From: Bacteriovoracaceae bacterium
Lineage (GTDB): Bacteria; Bdellovibrionota; Bacteriovoracia; Bacteriovoracales; Bacteriovoracaceae
NCBI GenBank assembly: GCA_947441615.1
Contig: CANEUH010000008.1
Span: forward strand, 58,041-122,040
DNA: 64,000 nucleotides
Reading direction: 5' to 3'
Shown here: positions 53,588-62,255 of the stretch, in pieces
How the letters are laid out: each line of letters starts with the position of its first letter
Numbering within the stretch: position 1 is the first letter of the stretch
Position numbers and translations under genes: made by a program
Notes under the pieces: generated by a model
Database searches by the model: none
Told to the model about the DNA's origin: nothing
The model's input: the letters and a program-made list of their open reading frames with translations, nothing else

Positions 53588-54052
53588 CTAGCGGTTTAGG
53601 TCGTCAAACAAAGACGATTTGCCCCACTTTAGATAAACAATATAATTTAAAATGCCGACTACGGTCGTAACGATGATAGTAAAATACATGCTTCCAAAGT
53701 CTCCGATCGTGTTTACGATTTCTGCCGTCTTCAAATGCTGAAGCAATGTCATGGTGTGTGCATAAACAGAAAGAGTACAAACGACAGTGATAAGCAAATA
53801 GACAGAGCGTGATTTCATTCTCTCGAGCCAAATAAAAATTGAAACTGCGAGAAGAACTGCGCCGTGGCCTCGTATAATGTTATGAACCATTTCAACAGCA
53901 ATATCTGAAAATCCAAGTTTTGCATATACCGCTGCAGGATTTTTAAATAAGCTTTCATGAAACTGCTTCGGTATGAAAGTCATTAGACATGCTGTTATTG
54001 TATTGATGATCTGAAAAGACCAATATGCTGTATATGTTATAATCCTTCCCAT
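53588..54052 (-). CDS. Four-helix integral membrane protein, unknown
   Basis: The 154-residue protein has four hydrophobic segments (about 8-26, 62-77, 83-100, 118-140). It has the look of DUF4345 or DoxX-like small membrane proteins, but no diagnostic motif is visible. It sits alone between the MITE fragment and repeat copy E. Confidence 0.6.
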   Translation of the reverse strand: MGRIITYTAYWSFQIINTITACLMTFIPKQFHESLFKNPAAVYAKLGFSDIAVEMVHNIIRGHGAVLLAVSIFIWLERMKSRSVYLLITVVCTLSVYAHTMTLLQHLKTAEIVNTIGDFGSMYFTIIVTTVVGILNYIVYLKWGKSSLFDDLNR

Positions 54053-54200
54053 TTACGATCCTTTAACTTTCAACGAACTGGGCCCAAGTCTACCATTATA
54101 GCCTGTGAAAACCAATCTTACGGTAATAATAATTCATCTCACTTAAGGAAATGTTATAAAAGACAATACATCAAAAAATTAAAATTATGTGATTAAAAAT

Positions 54201-54264
54201 CTGAAGTTCACTGGTTACTATAACGAAGAAAATATTAACAACGAATGGACTAAAAGCATTAGTC
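54201..54264 (+). repeat. Cassette-associated repeat, copy E (right half)
   Basis: TTCACTGG, CTATAACGAAGAAAATATTA and then ACAACGAATGGACTAAAAGC and ATTAGTC. It ends at the stop codon of the minus-strand gene 54263-54616. Confidence 0.78.
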
Positions 54265-54616
54265 AATTGAGGAAAACCCTTAATACACTACATATAAAGT
54301 AAACGCCTAATCCACAAAAACCAAGATTAATGAGCTGACTAAAAAAATATGAATCCATCTCTGGTTGTCCAAACCTGGTTAAAGCGAGGTATCTAGATTC
54401 AAAGTTTCGCTTACGAAGAATGTTTTCCATGAATAAAGTGAATCCCAGCACAAAAAATAATAGTGATAAAGACAAAAATCCAAACATACCTACTAAGCCC
54501 ACATAGTAATTACTCCCATAAATACAGGCGGCCAAAACGCATAAGGCGGAAACTAGTGCCAATGCTAGAAAACAAAATATAAGCGGAATGGCCCACTTTG
54601 ATACATATCTGAACAT
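54263..54616 (-). CDS. Small integral membrane protein in an apparent inserted cassette
   Basis: The 117-residue protein has three hydrophobic helices (about 9-32, 42-63, 93-115) and a short basic loop. No family is recognised. Its limits coincide almost exactly with the extra DNA that separates repeat copy E from block R2 here, compared with 49815/49814 where the two are fused. It lies in opposite orientation to the other array genes. Confidence 0.6.
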   Translation of the reverse strand: MFRYVSKWAIPLIFCFLALALVSALCVLAACIYGSNYYVGLVGMFGFLSLSLLFFVLGFTLFMENILRKRNFESRYLALTRFGQPEMDSYFFSQLINLGFCGLGVYFICSVLRVFLN

Positions 54617-54632
54617 ACATCTATCATATCTT

Positions 54633-54917
54633 TCGAAAGGTGTTTGTAAATGGTTTGATAATTTTTCAAATTCCTAGTTCTCATTTTCGTAGTTATAATA
54701 TTTAGCAAGGCCATTTCGAGTGCAGTCATCCCTAAGTGCCCTGACGGGCGATAATTTGGCGCTACTTTCCCTTAAAACAGGCAAAAAAAGATGAAAACGG
54801 ACAATTGTAGGCGAAGACTCGAAGTGGATTTAACTTAATGTAATTAATGGTTAATTAGCTGAAAATATTCACGATCTGATGACCTCCTTCTTGGGCTCCA
54901 GTCCTGGGCACCATTTA
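54633..54917 (+). repeat. Repeat block R2 copy 2 and pre-att block
   Basis: The first 136 bases match 49814-49949. From TTGGCGCTA at 54756 the sequence matches the pre-att block 41303-41463. It leads into att copy 4. No gene is present in 54617-55025. Confidence 0.8.
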
Positions 54918-54924
54918 AAAAATC
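54898..54924 (+). repeat. att copy 4 (exact match to tRNA-Leu end)
   Basis: All 27 bases equal those at the tRNA-Leu 3' end (38817-38843). It is the right boundary of the tandem island. Confidence 0.85.
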
Positions 54925-55025
54925 TCCATCTTTATATCCTAAAACCCATACTCATTTTTTTGTGGCATTATATTTAGGTATCCTACCCAGCGACTTTTTA
55001 TTGGAATTCCATCAGGAGATTATTC

Positions 55026-55451
55026 ATGAATACCAACAGCCCAATTTTTTTACCAGTTGTCGTCCTTGTGGCGTGGACCATGGTCATGTGGTTTTGGATG
55101 TATCTCACTCGACTTCCAGCGATGTTCAAAATGAAGCTAAGGCTTGATTCAAATGCTCCGCGTGGAGAGCAGATGAACACTCTTCCTCCATCAGTGCGAT
55201 GGAAAGCAGATAACTATAATCACTTAATGGAGCAACCAACAATCTTCTATGCGGTCGCCATCGTACTTGCGATGATTGGGGAAGGAGGGGGAGTAAATGC
55301 AACTTTGGCCTGGGTGTACGTTGGCCTAAGAGTGGTGCATAGCTTTGTTCAATCGATAGGAAATAAAATTGAGCTCCGTTTTTTAGTCTTTATTTTTTCA
55401 AGTTTTGCTTTATTGGGACTGATAGTGAATGCTCTTCGAGCACTATTGTGA
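55026..55451 (+). CDS. MAPEG-family membrane protein
   Basis: The 141-residue protein has four transmembrane helices. It carries the MAPEG pattern: DNYNHLMEQPTIFYAVAIVL, then AWVYVGLRVVHSFVQSIGN. MAPEG proteins include glutathione transferases and peroxidases of eicosanoid metabolism; bacterial members are of unknown substrate. CAGGAG precedes the ATG. It lies 101 bases beyond att copy 4. Confidence 0.88.
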   Translation: MNTNSPIFLPVVVLVAWTMVMWFWMYLTRLPAMFKMKLRLDSNAPRGEQMNTLPPSVRWKADNYNHLMEQPTIFYAVAIVLAMIGEGGGVNATLAWVYVGLRVVHSFVQSIGNKIELRFLVFIFSSFALLGLIVNALRALL

Positions 55452-55460
55452 TGAAGCAGG

Positions 55461-55712
55461 CTAATTTAAAAATCTTTTAAGACGATCTTCTTTACGCTCC
55501 GGAGTAGTGGTCTTACCATCAATGATTTCACTCATTCCTAATGATCCTCTTTGAAGTGACTGAATTTCATTTCTGAAATCATTATAAGTTTGCTTAGACA
55601 TAAGGATAAAATTTTCGCCATCACGACGGTTAATACGCACAGGTTCACTGATCGCAGCTTCCATGTAGTCTTTATGTTCGGCCCTAAATTTCTTCGTATT
55701 GCTGATTGTATA
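55461..55712 (-). pseudogene. Orphan Phd/YefM-type antitoxin with lost start
   Basis: A Met at 55664 starts 67 residues (VRINRRDGENFILMSKQTYN and a charged tail). The same frame continues upstream without a stop to 55727 and encodes YTISNTKKFRAEHKDYM, the expected first strand and helix of Phd/YefM antitoxins, yet contains no ATG, GTG or TTG. The original start therefore seems mutated, or initiation uses a rare codon. No toxin gene is adjacent. Confidence 0.6.
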
Positions 55713-55727
55713 AGCTCTCCGGTGCTC

Positions 55728-56405
55728 TTAATTGTAAACTATAACCTTCGGTTTGATTTGAATTCATTTTAGGCAAATAGGTTAAAAAAAAGAAGCAGTA
55801 GAGGATTTTAGAAGAATTTCTTTTGAACTGACCCATATCAATGGTGTTGAAACTCAAAATTCACAAGTTATGTCCGAGATTTAAAACTTATTTTGAGAAA
55901 CTGCCCTGTACGAGGACACAAAAAACCTTTCTTATATACTTTCTTGATTCATTTTGGCACTAGCTCAGTAGTGTTTACTATATTTTGCGCCGGGATGAGA
56001 CTGGTGAATTTTCAAGTTCACAAATGAGACGATTTTTTTACACCATTCAATTGGGTCAGTTAACAAAAAATCTGTCATGGTTATTTTCTGAAATTTAATA
56101 CCATGCTTTAAAGTCTTATTTAGCAAATAATGATGCTTTATGTTTTTATTAACGAGTGCAGATGATAGATCCCAAACCTTGTTTGTGTCTAAAGATCTTG
56201 TGACATTTTCTTAGCTCACTTGTTATAAAAAGAAGTCTCACTTAGTTGGCCGCAGGTGGCGAGTAGATGACCTAGCGATAGAAAATTTGATCTAGCTTCG
56301 GTTTCTTATAAATGGAGTTTTTCAAACGTTTTTATCACTTCTTGACACCAAAATAGGTTGTAACTAATATAAGCGAATAGAATCTTTTACAACTATTGGA
56401 GTTTC
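55728..56405. other. Long intergenic region with one possible coding remnant
   Basis: No complete gene is seen. The minus-strand remnant at 55965-56210 is described separately. Immediately upstream of the DoxX-like gene, GTTGTAA and TTACAAC form an inverted repeat (56357-56393) that could be an operator. Confidence 0.45.
55965..56210 (-). pseudogene. Possible gene remnant (81 codons, no start)
   Basis: An 81-codon frame lacking a start codon ends at 55965. Its composition looks coding, and DFLLTDPIEWCKKIVSFVNL resembles the C-terminal YEDLLxDP...FLGL segment of sulfotransferases. The match is short and the call is tentative. Confidence 0.3.
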
Positions 56406-56780
56406 ATGCTAGATACCATCTCAACACTTTCTCAATTTATAATCGCTATAGGATTGATGAATGTATGGATCTTTAGATTCAACAAAGAAACTCCTTACAG
56501 AGGCGGTATTGCTAAAACTATGATAGAAGAGTTTGCAGAATATAATCTGCCACCTTGGTCTTGTTATGTCATTGGGTTTCTCAAAATCACTGCTTCATTG
56601 TTTCTTTTAGCGGGAGTAAAATTCCCTCAAGTCATACTACCTTCTGCTGTTTTAATTTTGATTTTAATGCTTACTGCTTTCACTTTGCACATAATGATCC
56701 GTGATCCTATAAAAAAGGCTCTGCCTGCCTTCTCACTACTTGTTCTAAGCGGACTCGTGGTTGTCATCCAAATGTTATAA
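56406..56780 (+). CDS. DoxX-like small membrane protein
   Basis: The 124-residue protein has four hydrophobic helices. It carries the DoxX-like signature TPYRGGIAKTMIEEFAEYNLP, followed by PWSCYVIGFLKITASLFLLA. Function of the family is unclear (redox or membrane-associated). TTGGAG precedes the ATG. It is monocistronic. Confidence 0.75.
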   Translation: MLDTISTLSQFIIAIGLMNVWIFRFNKETPYRGGIAKTMIEEFAEYNLPPWSCYVIGFLKITASLFLLAGVKFPQVILPSAVLILILMLTAFTLHIMIRDPIKKALPAFSLLVLSGLVVVIQML

Positions 56781-57032
56781 ATTTTATTATCATAAAAATG
56801 CTCCTGATTTATTGGTTGAACACTGTTCGATAAAATAAGACAAATAAATTTAAAACGTGTTTCGTCGTTGAGAGTCTACTCCTCTTATTAATTGTTTCAA
56901 AGATTGAAACATGTAGATAAGTTTTTTTCTTTCATTTCAGTCTTGAGTCGTTATTTTTAATGCTTTCAAACAAACAAGCAATTGAGGATTTATGCAAAAA
57001 ACTAAGCTTGAATTTAATCTTTTTGGAAGCAC

Positions 57033-57236
57033 TTTTGTTCTCATCGTCTTTATTACATCATTAAAAAATATGCTGCCCAAATTGGGATTAGAGGCAATGT
57101 CACCATTCACTCCGCTAGATCTACTGTGATTGGTATGCTTTTAGAAAAAGGGCATTCCATAGATCGAGTAGCAGACTTTGTAGGACACAAGGATATTTCA
57201 ACGACGAAGGCAGTTATAGATTATTCTGAGATTTGA
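57033..57236 (+). pseudogene. C-terminal fragment of a tyrosine recombinase
   Basis: A frame without start reads YIIKKYAAQIGIRGNVTIHS, ARSTVIGMLLEKGHSIDRVA and DFVGHKDISTTKAVIDY before a stop. HxxR, GHxxxxTT and the final Tyr are the catalytic signature of phage-type integrases. The N-terminal two thirds are missing. It is the only integrase trace in the window and lies 2.1 kb beyond att copy 4, so it may belong to the tandem island or to a further, older insertion. Confidence 0.75.
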
Positions 57237-57507
57237 AAACACTTCGATATTCTTCGTTAAAAGATTTCCCGAACTCCGTCACTTATTGTTCATAAGCTCC
57301 CTCGCTCAAAAAATCTTCTGCCTTTGATCTCTTGGTTTTAAACCCTCAGGGACCGGTTACTCAATGGACTACCGTTCATACCGGAGGAGAAACTCCAAAT
57401 ACATACTAGCAAGTCTCCTATCTTATGGCTCGAAATGCCAAGTATTCATGCAGTTTAGAAAAATCAAAACTATTGCCTTTATGGCATTTATTGTTTGTAA
57501 TTAATTC

Positions 57508-58851
57508 ATGAAAATCATAACACTCCTTCTGCTTATTCCTTTTTTTGCTTGGTCCCAGGCAACGGTGCACTTTAATCAAAAAGAGAATATGTCTTTTACT
57601 GACCCTTATTTCGGAAGACACCGGCAAGGTGAAAATTTTGAAGATATGATTCTCGAAGAAATACAACAGGCCAAGCGTGAGCTTTTGGTGGCAGTGCAAG
57701 AGCTATCACTACCTCATCTGGCTCAGGCTTTTGCTGATGCCAAGAATAGAGGAGTGGATGTAAAGATCGTTATTGAAAATACTTATCATAATGCCTTTAG
57801 CGAATTTACGCCTGAGATGGTGTTAAAGCTCACTCCGCATATGCAGGAAAAGTTTGCTGAATTTAAACTCCTTGCAGATTTTCTTGGAAATAAAGATGGA
57901 GAGTCCAGCACTGAAGAGATGCAAAAAATTGATACAATAAGAATTCTTCGACAAAACAAGATTGAACTCAAAGATGATACGGCCGATGGTTCCAAAGGGA
58001 GCGGACTTATGCATCACAAATTCATTATCAGGGATGGAGAATCTTTGGTGGTGACTTCAGCGAATTTTAGTTTAAGTGATTTTTTTGGTGATCTTTCCCT
58101 TACCAGTTCTAGGGGAAATTCCAATGCATTATTACTTATTCAAAGTCAGGGCATGGTGCAAATTTTTCGGGAAGAATTCCTCCAAATGTGGGGACAAGAC
58201 AACCAGAAACCTCGCTTTGGAGTTAAGAAAAATTTTAGACCACTACGTAGAGTAATTATCAACGGCCAAAAATTAAGTGCGATTTTTTCACCATTTTCCT
58301 CTAAAATTCAGTGGGAACAAACTTCCAATGGCATAATTGCCAGAGAATTAAATGCTGCCCAGAAAAGTGTCGATTTTGCTTTATTTGTTTTTTCCGAACA
58401 GGCCCTGGCAAATGCAATGAACGGAAAATCCCTTATGATCAGGGGACTCGTTGAGCCATCCTTCGCTTACCGGGAATATAGCGAAATGCTGGATCTTCTG
58501 GGAGTAGAAATTTTAGATCCTAAATGTCGTTATGAAGAGGGTAATCTTCCATGGATTCCTCCGATTGTGACAGTGGGCATCCCCTTAAGTGCCGAAGGCG
58601 ATAAGCTGCACCATAAATTTGCGGTGATTGACGGAAAAAAAGTTATTTTTGGTTCTCACAACTGGTCTGAAGCCGCAAATAAGAACAACGATGAAACACT
58701 GCTAGTAATAGAGGACAGCAAAATTGCTTATGAATTTACTAAGGAAGTAAATAGGCTTTCACAAAAAGCACTCCTGGGAGTCCCTAACTGGCTCAAAAAA
58801 CGGATTATGGAAAGAGAGACCGCTTGTCGCAAACCAAATAGCAAGTATTAG
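57508..58851 (+). CDS. Exported phospholipase D-family protein
   Basis: The 447-residue protein has a signal peptide (MKIITLLLLIPFFAWSQA) and two HKD motifs: HHKFIIRD from residue 169, followed by TSANFS, and HHKFAVID from residue 368, followed by GSHNWS. Both are complete, so the enzyme should be an active periplasmic or secreted PLD-fold phosphodiesterase (phospholipase, nuclease or transferase). A prey-membrane or prey-DNA target is conceivable. Confidence 0.92.
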   Translation: MKIITLLLLIPFFAWSQATVHFNQKENMSFTDPYFGRHRQGENFEDMILEEIQQAKRELLVAVQELSLPHLAQAFADAKNRGVDVKIVIENTYHNAFSEFTPEMVLKLTPHMQEKFAEFKLLADFLGNKDGESSTEEMQKIDTIRILRQNKIELKDDTADGSKGSGLMHHKFIIRDGESLVVTSANFSLSDFFGDLSLTSSRGNSNALLLIQSQGMVQIFREEFLQMWGQDNQKPRFGVKKNFRPLRRVIINGQKLSAIFSPFSSKIQWEQTSNGIIARELNAAQKSVDFALFVFSEQALANAMNGKSLMIRGLVEPSFAYREYSEMLDLLGVEILDPKCRYEEGNLPWIPPIVTVGIPLSAEGDKLHHKFAVIDGKKVIFGSHNWSEAANKNNDETLLVIEDSKIAYEFTKEVNRLSQKALLGVPNWLKKRIMERETACRKPNSKY

Positions 58852-58936
58852 TGAAAGATGACAAGGCTCATGATATTTATGAAGCCTTACTATTTGAAAT
58901 GAGTCCCTGTCATCAGACGTCCGAAAAGACTAAATT

Positions 58937-59327
58937 CTACACGCCCAAATTTCAAAATCAAAATTATCACCAAATAATTTAACAACAACCTGCCAGCATC
59001 TCTTCTCTGTTTCGAGTAGGCACCATTGAAGTTTGGCAAGGTCATTTATGGTAGCGTTCTCATATCGCCATTCGCAGCCTTCCGCTCCAGGTTTCTGAGC
59101 TTCACTTTAAACTGGAGGTATCGTTGTTGTACGTTCCTTCCTTGTCGTCCACCGATTCCCCCGATTCTCGCCAGCAATCGCATTGAGAAAATACGTGCTT
59201 TATTTTTACGGTCTGCAGTCAATATCATATCACAGGAGATTTGCGGTATAATAACTATGCCAAATAATAGATGTTCAGGTGGCGGTTGAAGCTCCCTTAG
59301 AATAGATTTGTCTCTAGATACGAGTAG
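58937..59327. repeat. MITE-like element, copy 2
   Basis: The 391-base element runs from CTACACG (a variant of CTACTCGT) to ACGAGTAG and is similar to 43361-43717. It holds a 60-codon minus-strand frame (59228-59046) that includes MRLLARIGG, LQFKVKLRNLERKAANGDMR and a stop. No protein family is recognised. The flanking parts of 58852-59554 contain no gene. Confidence 0.6.
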
Positions 59328-59554
59328 AGTTTAGTTTTCTATCCAAAAAAATTCCGCATTCCAGATTTATCTTAGAATGTCTGTTGTAGATGTGAAGGGC
59401 ATTGCTCAAGGGCTTTATTTGATCCTATATCGTGACGTTACTAAAAATATGATTCCACTATTTTCGTAATTAGAAACTTTTAGGGTATGCTTCCGGGCAA
59501 GCCCTCATTTTTTTTGACGTCTATTTGGCTTAAATGATAAAATTCAATGGGTGA

Positions 59555-60094
59555 GTGAGATTGGTCTCTTTTAACCCATTACAATTTCTTTCGCAAGCGA
59601 ACAAAGACTTGAAGAGCTATATAAAAATGATGAATCAATTTTTCAGAAAACATGGTTTTAAAATACTTTGGCTTAGCTGGTTGATTGATTTTCCACTCTC
59701 TGGGTTAATTGGCACAATATTGCAATTGCTATCGCTCGCCCAATTAAGATGGAGCTCAAACCAATACGTTAGTTCTCTTTTTTTTCCGTTTGTATTTTGT
59801 GCGACAAGTTTTGTCATTGTGATCGCACGATTTTTGAGAGGAAGACACCCTGATCAAAGTGAAGTCCAACAAAAAATCCTAGGCTTTGAACGTGACATCT
59901 TTATCCTTGGAATAACATTGGGATTACTAACACAATTGGGTCTCAGGATTCAATGGGGTAACTCTATACCTCATTATGACGCCCAATCCGAAATGGTCTT
60001 CATATTCGTTCCAGCATATGCCACGGTGTTATTCTTTTTTGGGACTGTCATTCGAATTTTAGCCGCCTACTTTATTAAATTCTTTAAACCTTAA
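59555..60094 (+). CDS. Integral membrane protein, unknown
   Basis: The 179-residue protein (GTG start; an ATG at 59627 is equally plausible) has four hydrophobic segments (around ILWLSWLIDFPLSGLIGTIL, FFPFVFCATSFVIVIARFL, DIFILGITLGLLTQLGL and MVFIFVPAYATVLFFFGTVI). A charged loop (RGRHPDQSEVQQKILGFERD) lies in the middle. No family is recognised. Repeat copy F follows the stop by 23 bases, as with the genes in the array. Confidence 0.55.
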   Translation: MRLVSFNPLQFLSQANKDLKSYIKMMNQFFRKHGFKILWLSWLIDFPLSGLIGTILQLLSLAQLRWSSNQYVSSLFFPFVFCATSFVIVIARFLRGRHPDQSEVQQKILGFERDIFILGITLGLLTQLGLRIQWGNSIPHYDAQSEMVFIFVPAYATVLFFFGTVIRILAAYFIKFFKP

Positions 60095-60117
60095 CTGATT
60101 AGCCATGAAAACGAGTA

Positions 60118-60235
60118 GTGAATCTTTTAACGAAGAATAACCAAACAGTGAATCGATAAGTAAGTTTTGAAGTTCACTGGCCACTATAACGAAGAAAATA
60201 TGACGAATGACTTTTAGTCATTCGTCATATTTTCT
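60118..60235 (+). repeat. Cassette-associated repeat, copy F (complete)
   Basis: It has CAGTGAA/TTCACTG (60146-60152, 60173-60179), the CTATAACGAAGAAAATAT block and an enlarged terminal hairpin. It lies outside the tRNA-bounded island, so the repeat family is wider than the island. Confidence 0.75.
60193..60235. terminator. Perfect 20-bp hairpin, likely bidirectional terminator
   Basis: AGAAAATATGACGAATGACT pairs perfectly with 60216-60235 around a TTT loop. It stands between two convergent genes and forms the end of repeat copy F. Confidence 0.7.
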
Positions 60236-60297
60236 GGCTTCTCTATGGATCTGCTAAAATGTTTAAGATGTCTTTTTTAGAAAGTGACTTTTTACTA

Positions 60298-61971
60298 TTA
60301 CTTATTTGAAAGTTTTTCTAAAACAAGGTCACTGGCCTTAAAGGAGATTTTTTTTGAAGGGTTTTCAACTTGGCTCATAACGAGACCAAGACCTCCAGGG
60401 CGGCAATTCAATACGGTCATTTTCTCTTTAACTTTCTCTACATTGCAGTTCTCTGAAGTTTGAGGGTTCATCGGCACACGACTGTGGACATAAATGGTTC
60501 GGCCTTTTTTACTTTTTAATCCTGGAGAAACATTAAGATAAGGGCACTCTTCAATTCCCCCTGTGCAGGACACTTCAGCTCCTGCATCTTGCAATTTCTC
60601 GATTGAACGTAGTTCAACCGAAGCAGTTTTTCGAGTATTGCGATCAGTGACAACTAAAGTTTCAGTTTTCGCCATAGAAGGTGCAGTCTCAGGGCCAGTA
60701 AACTGCGCATGCATATGAACAGAATTCATTATGGTATTGGTTAATTTATCAAGTTCGGGAGTTTCATCCGTCTTTAAATATGAAATAACTAAATTATGAA
60801 GACTGAAACCAGTTAGAGTCGGAAGAATAATACTTACGCTTTTGATAAATGAGTCCTTATGGATAATTTTACGGGAAGGTGTAATGAAGAAACTTGCTTT
60901 ATCAAATGCCATTTTTTTATAACCAACTTTGTTATTCTTAAAGATTTTTTCCTCAATGTTTTCTTTAGTCTCAAAATATTGTAACTGACAGAGGAAGGTG
61001 AGTGGTAATGTTTTAGGTCTATATATTACAATACCATGCATTGGATCTCTTATTAGAGATTTCTCCCACTCTTCGTGAGTTTTAAATCCATCTTGTTTCA
61101 TGATTTCAATATCAATTGGAAAGGCGAGAGAAAATTTAATTTTCCTTCCATCGGGAATGGGGCCTGATGCCGAAGTATAGAAGTCACTAAAATTATTATC
61201 CACACTTGGTGAGGTCTTCACTTCTGCTATATAATTTGGGTCTTTTGAAGCGATCGTTTCATATCTTTTTTGTAATAATTCTATAAATGTCTGATTAACA
61301 ATAAGTCGCTTTGCTTTTAGTTCAGCAACATTCGTAAGTACTGGCTTCGTTTTTAAATAATCCAGAATCCGTCGAGCGGGAATCGCAAAATTGATCCCAT
61401 CGGCTCCCATTCGAACAAGTGACCAAGTGACGATTCCCCAAACTTTGTTGGCCGAATTAATAACTGGCCCCCCACTATTCCCTGGGTTAATGGCAGCCGA
61501 CAATTGGATCATGTCAGAGTCAGGATAAAGTTTATAGTTTTTAAAAGACTCATCATTTTTACTACGAATATTGCTTACAATACCTTCTGCCATAGAAAAA
61601 GTGAGACCGTTAGGGTGTCCAATTGTCAGGAAACGCACCCCTGGCTCCGGTAATGTTTCATCAAATTTAAAAAAAACTTTTGGTTTATATTTAAGTTTCA
61701 CTAAACATAAGTCGGTTGCAATAGTTTCTCTACAGTCAGCATAAGATTCAATCTCAATGATTTCACCTTTAGAGTTTGAAATCTTTGGTAAAACCCCGCT
61801 TGAAATCGACTCACTCATGACGTGAGCATTAGTTATAATAAGACCCTTTTCATCAATAAAAAAGCCAGTTCCAACGGAATTTGGGAATTCAATTTTAACT
61901 ATGGAGTCCAAGTTATTTGCGAAGGTGGAGGTGGTGATCAATAATCAAAAGAGAAGAAAATATTTTTTCAT
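60298..61971 (-). pseudogene. HtrA-like trypsin-fold protease with in-frame TGA in the signal peptide
   Basis: From a TTG at 61941 the frame encodes 547 residues. Residues 20-200 are a trypsin-like domain with an intact triad: His40 (ITNAHV), Asp77 (ATDLCL) and Ser156 (PGNSGGPV). The C-terminal 340 residues are unrecognised, with cysteines near the end. Ten codons further upstream, in the same frame, ATG AAA AAA TAT begins a typical signal peptide, MKKYFLLF, then TGA, then LLITTSTFA. So the export signal is interrupted by a stop at codon 9 (61947-61945). Either export and expression are lost, or initiation uses the TTG. Confidence 0.65.
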
Positions 61972-62255
61972 TTGACCGTTATCGGGAGGTTTTGTGTTTT
62001 ACTTAAATTTGCTTTTAATGATTTTAACTGCCCTCTTTGAATGGGGATGACTCAAGCTTGAATCGTGTCTCTTACCCCTTAAGTAGATGTTTTTTTGGAT
62101 GTTTGCTCGAATAGCTAATTCATTTAAACGATGACCATTTAGATAGCAAAATTAATAGTTTTTGAATGAGATTTCAGACCTACATCAATTATTTGGTGCA
62201 TGTGCTTAAGGTTCGAATTACAAAGAATTTATGACATTTGGCTGAATAAAAAAAC

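Larger units (their letters stand above)
38817..54924. mobile_element. Tandem genomic island integrated at tRNA-Leu
   Basis: The last 16 bases of the tRNA gene plus 11 following bases recur exactly at 54898-54924, 16 kb downstream. Partial or diverged copies at 41445 and 42985 split the interval into three modules. Contents are typical accessory cargo: three toxin-antitoxin modules, decayed conjugation DNA, many orphan exported proteins and repeats. No intact integrase is present inside. Boundaries rest on the repeats, not on comparison with an empty chromosome. Confidence 0.8.

Noticed and set aside
56992..57129. A 45-codon frame beginning MQKTKLEFNL
   Set aside because: It overlaps the integrase fragment in a different phase; the integrase frame explains the sequence better.
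59026..59289. An 87-codon plus-strand frame
   Set aside because: It lies within the MITE-like element, is absent from the other copy and shows no protein-like pattern.
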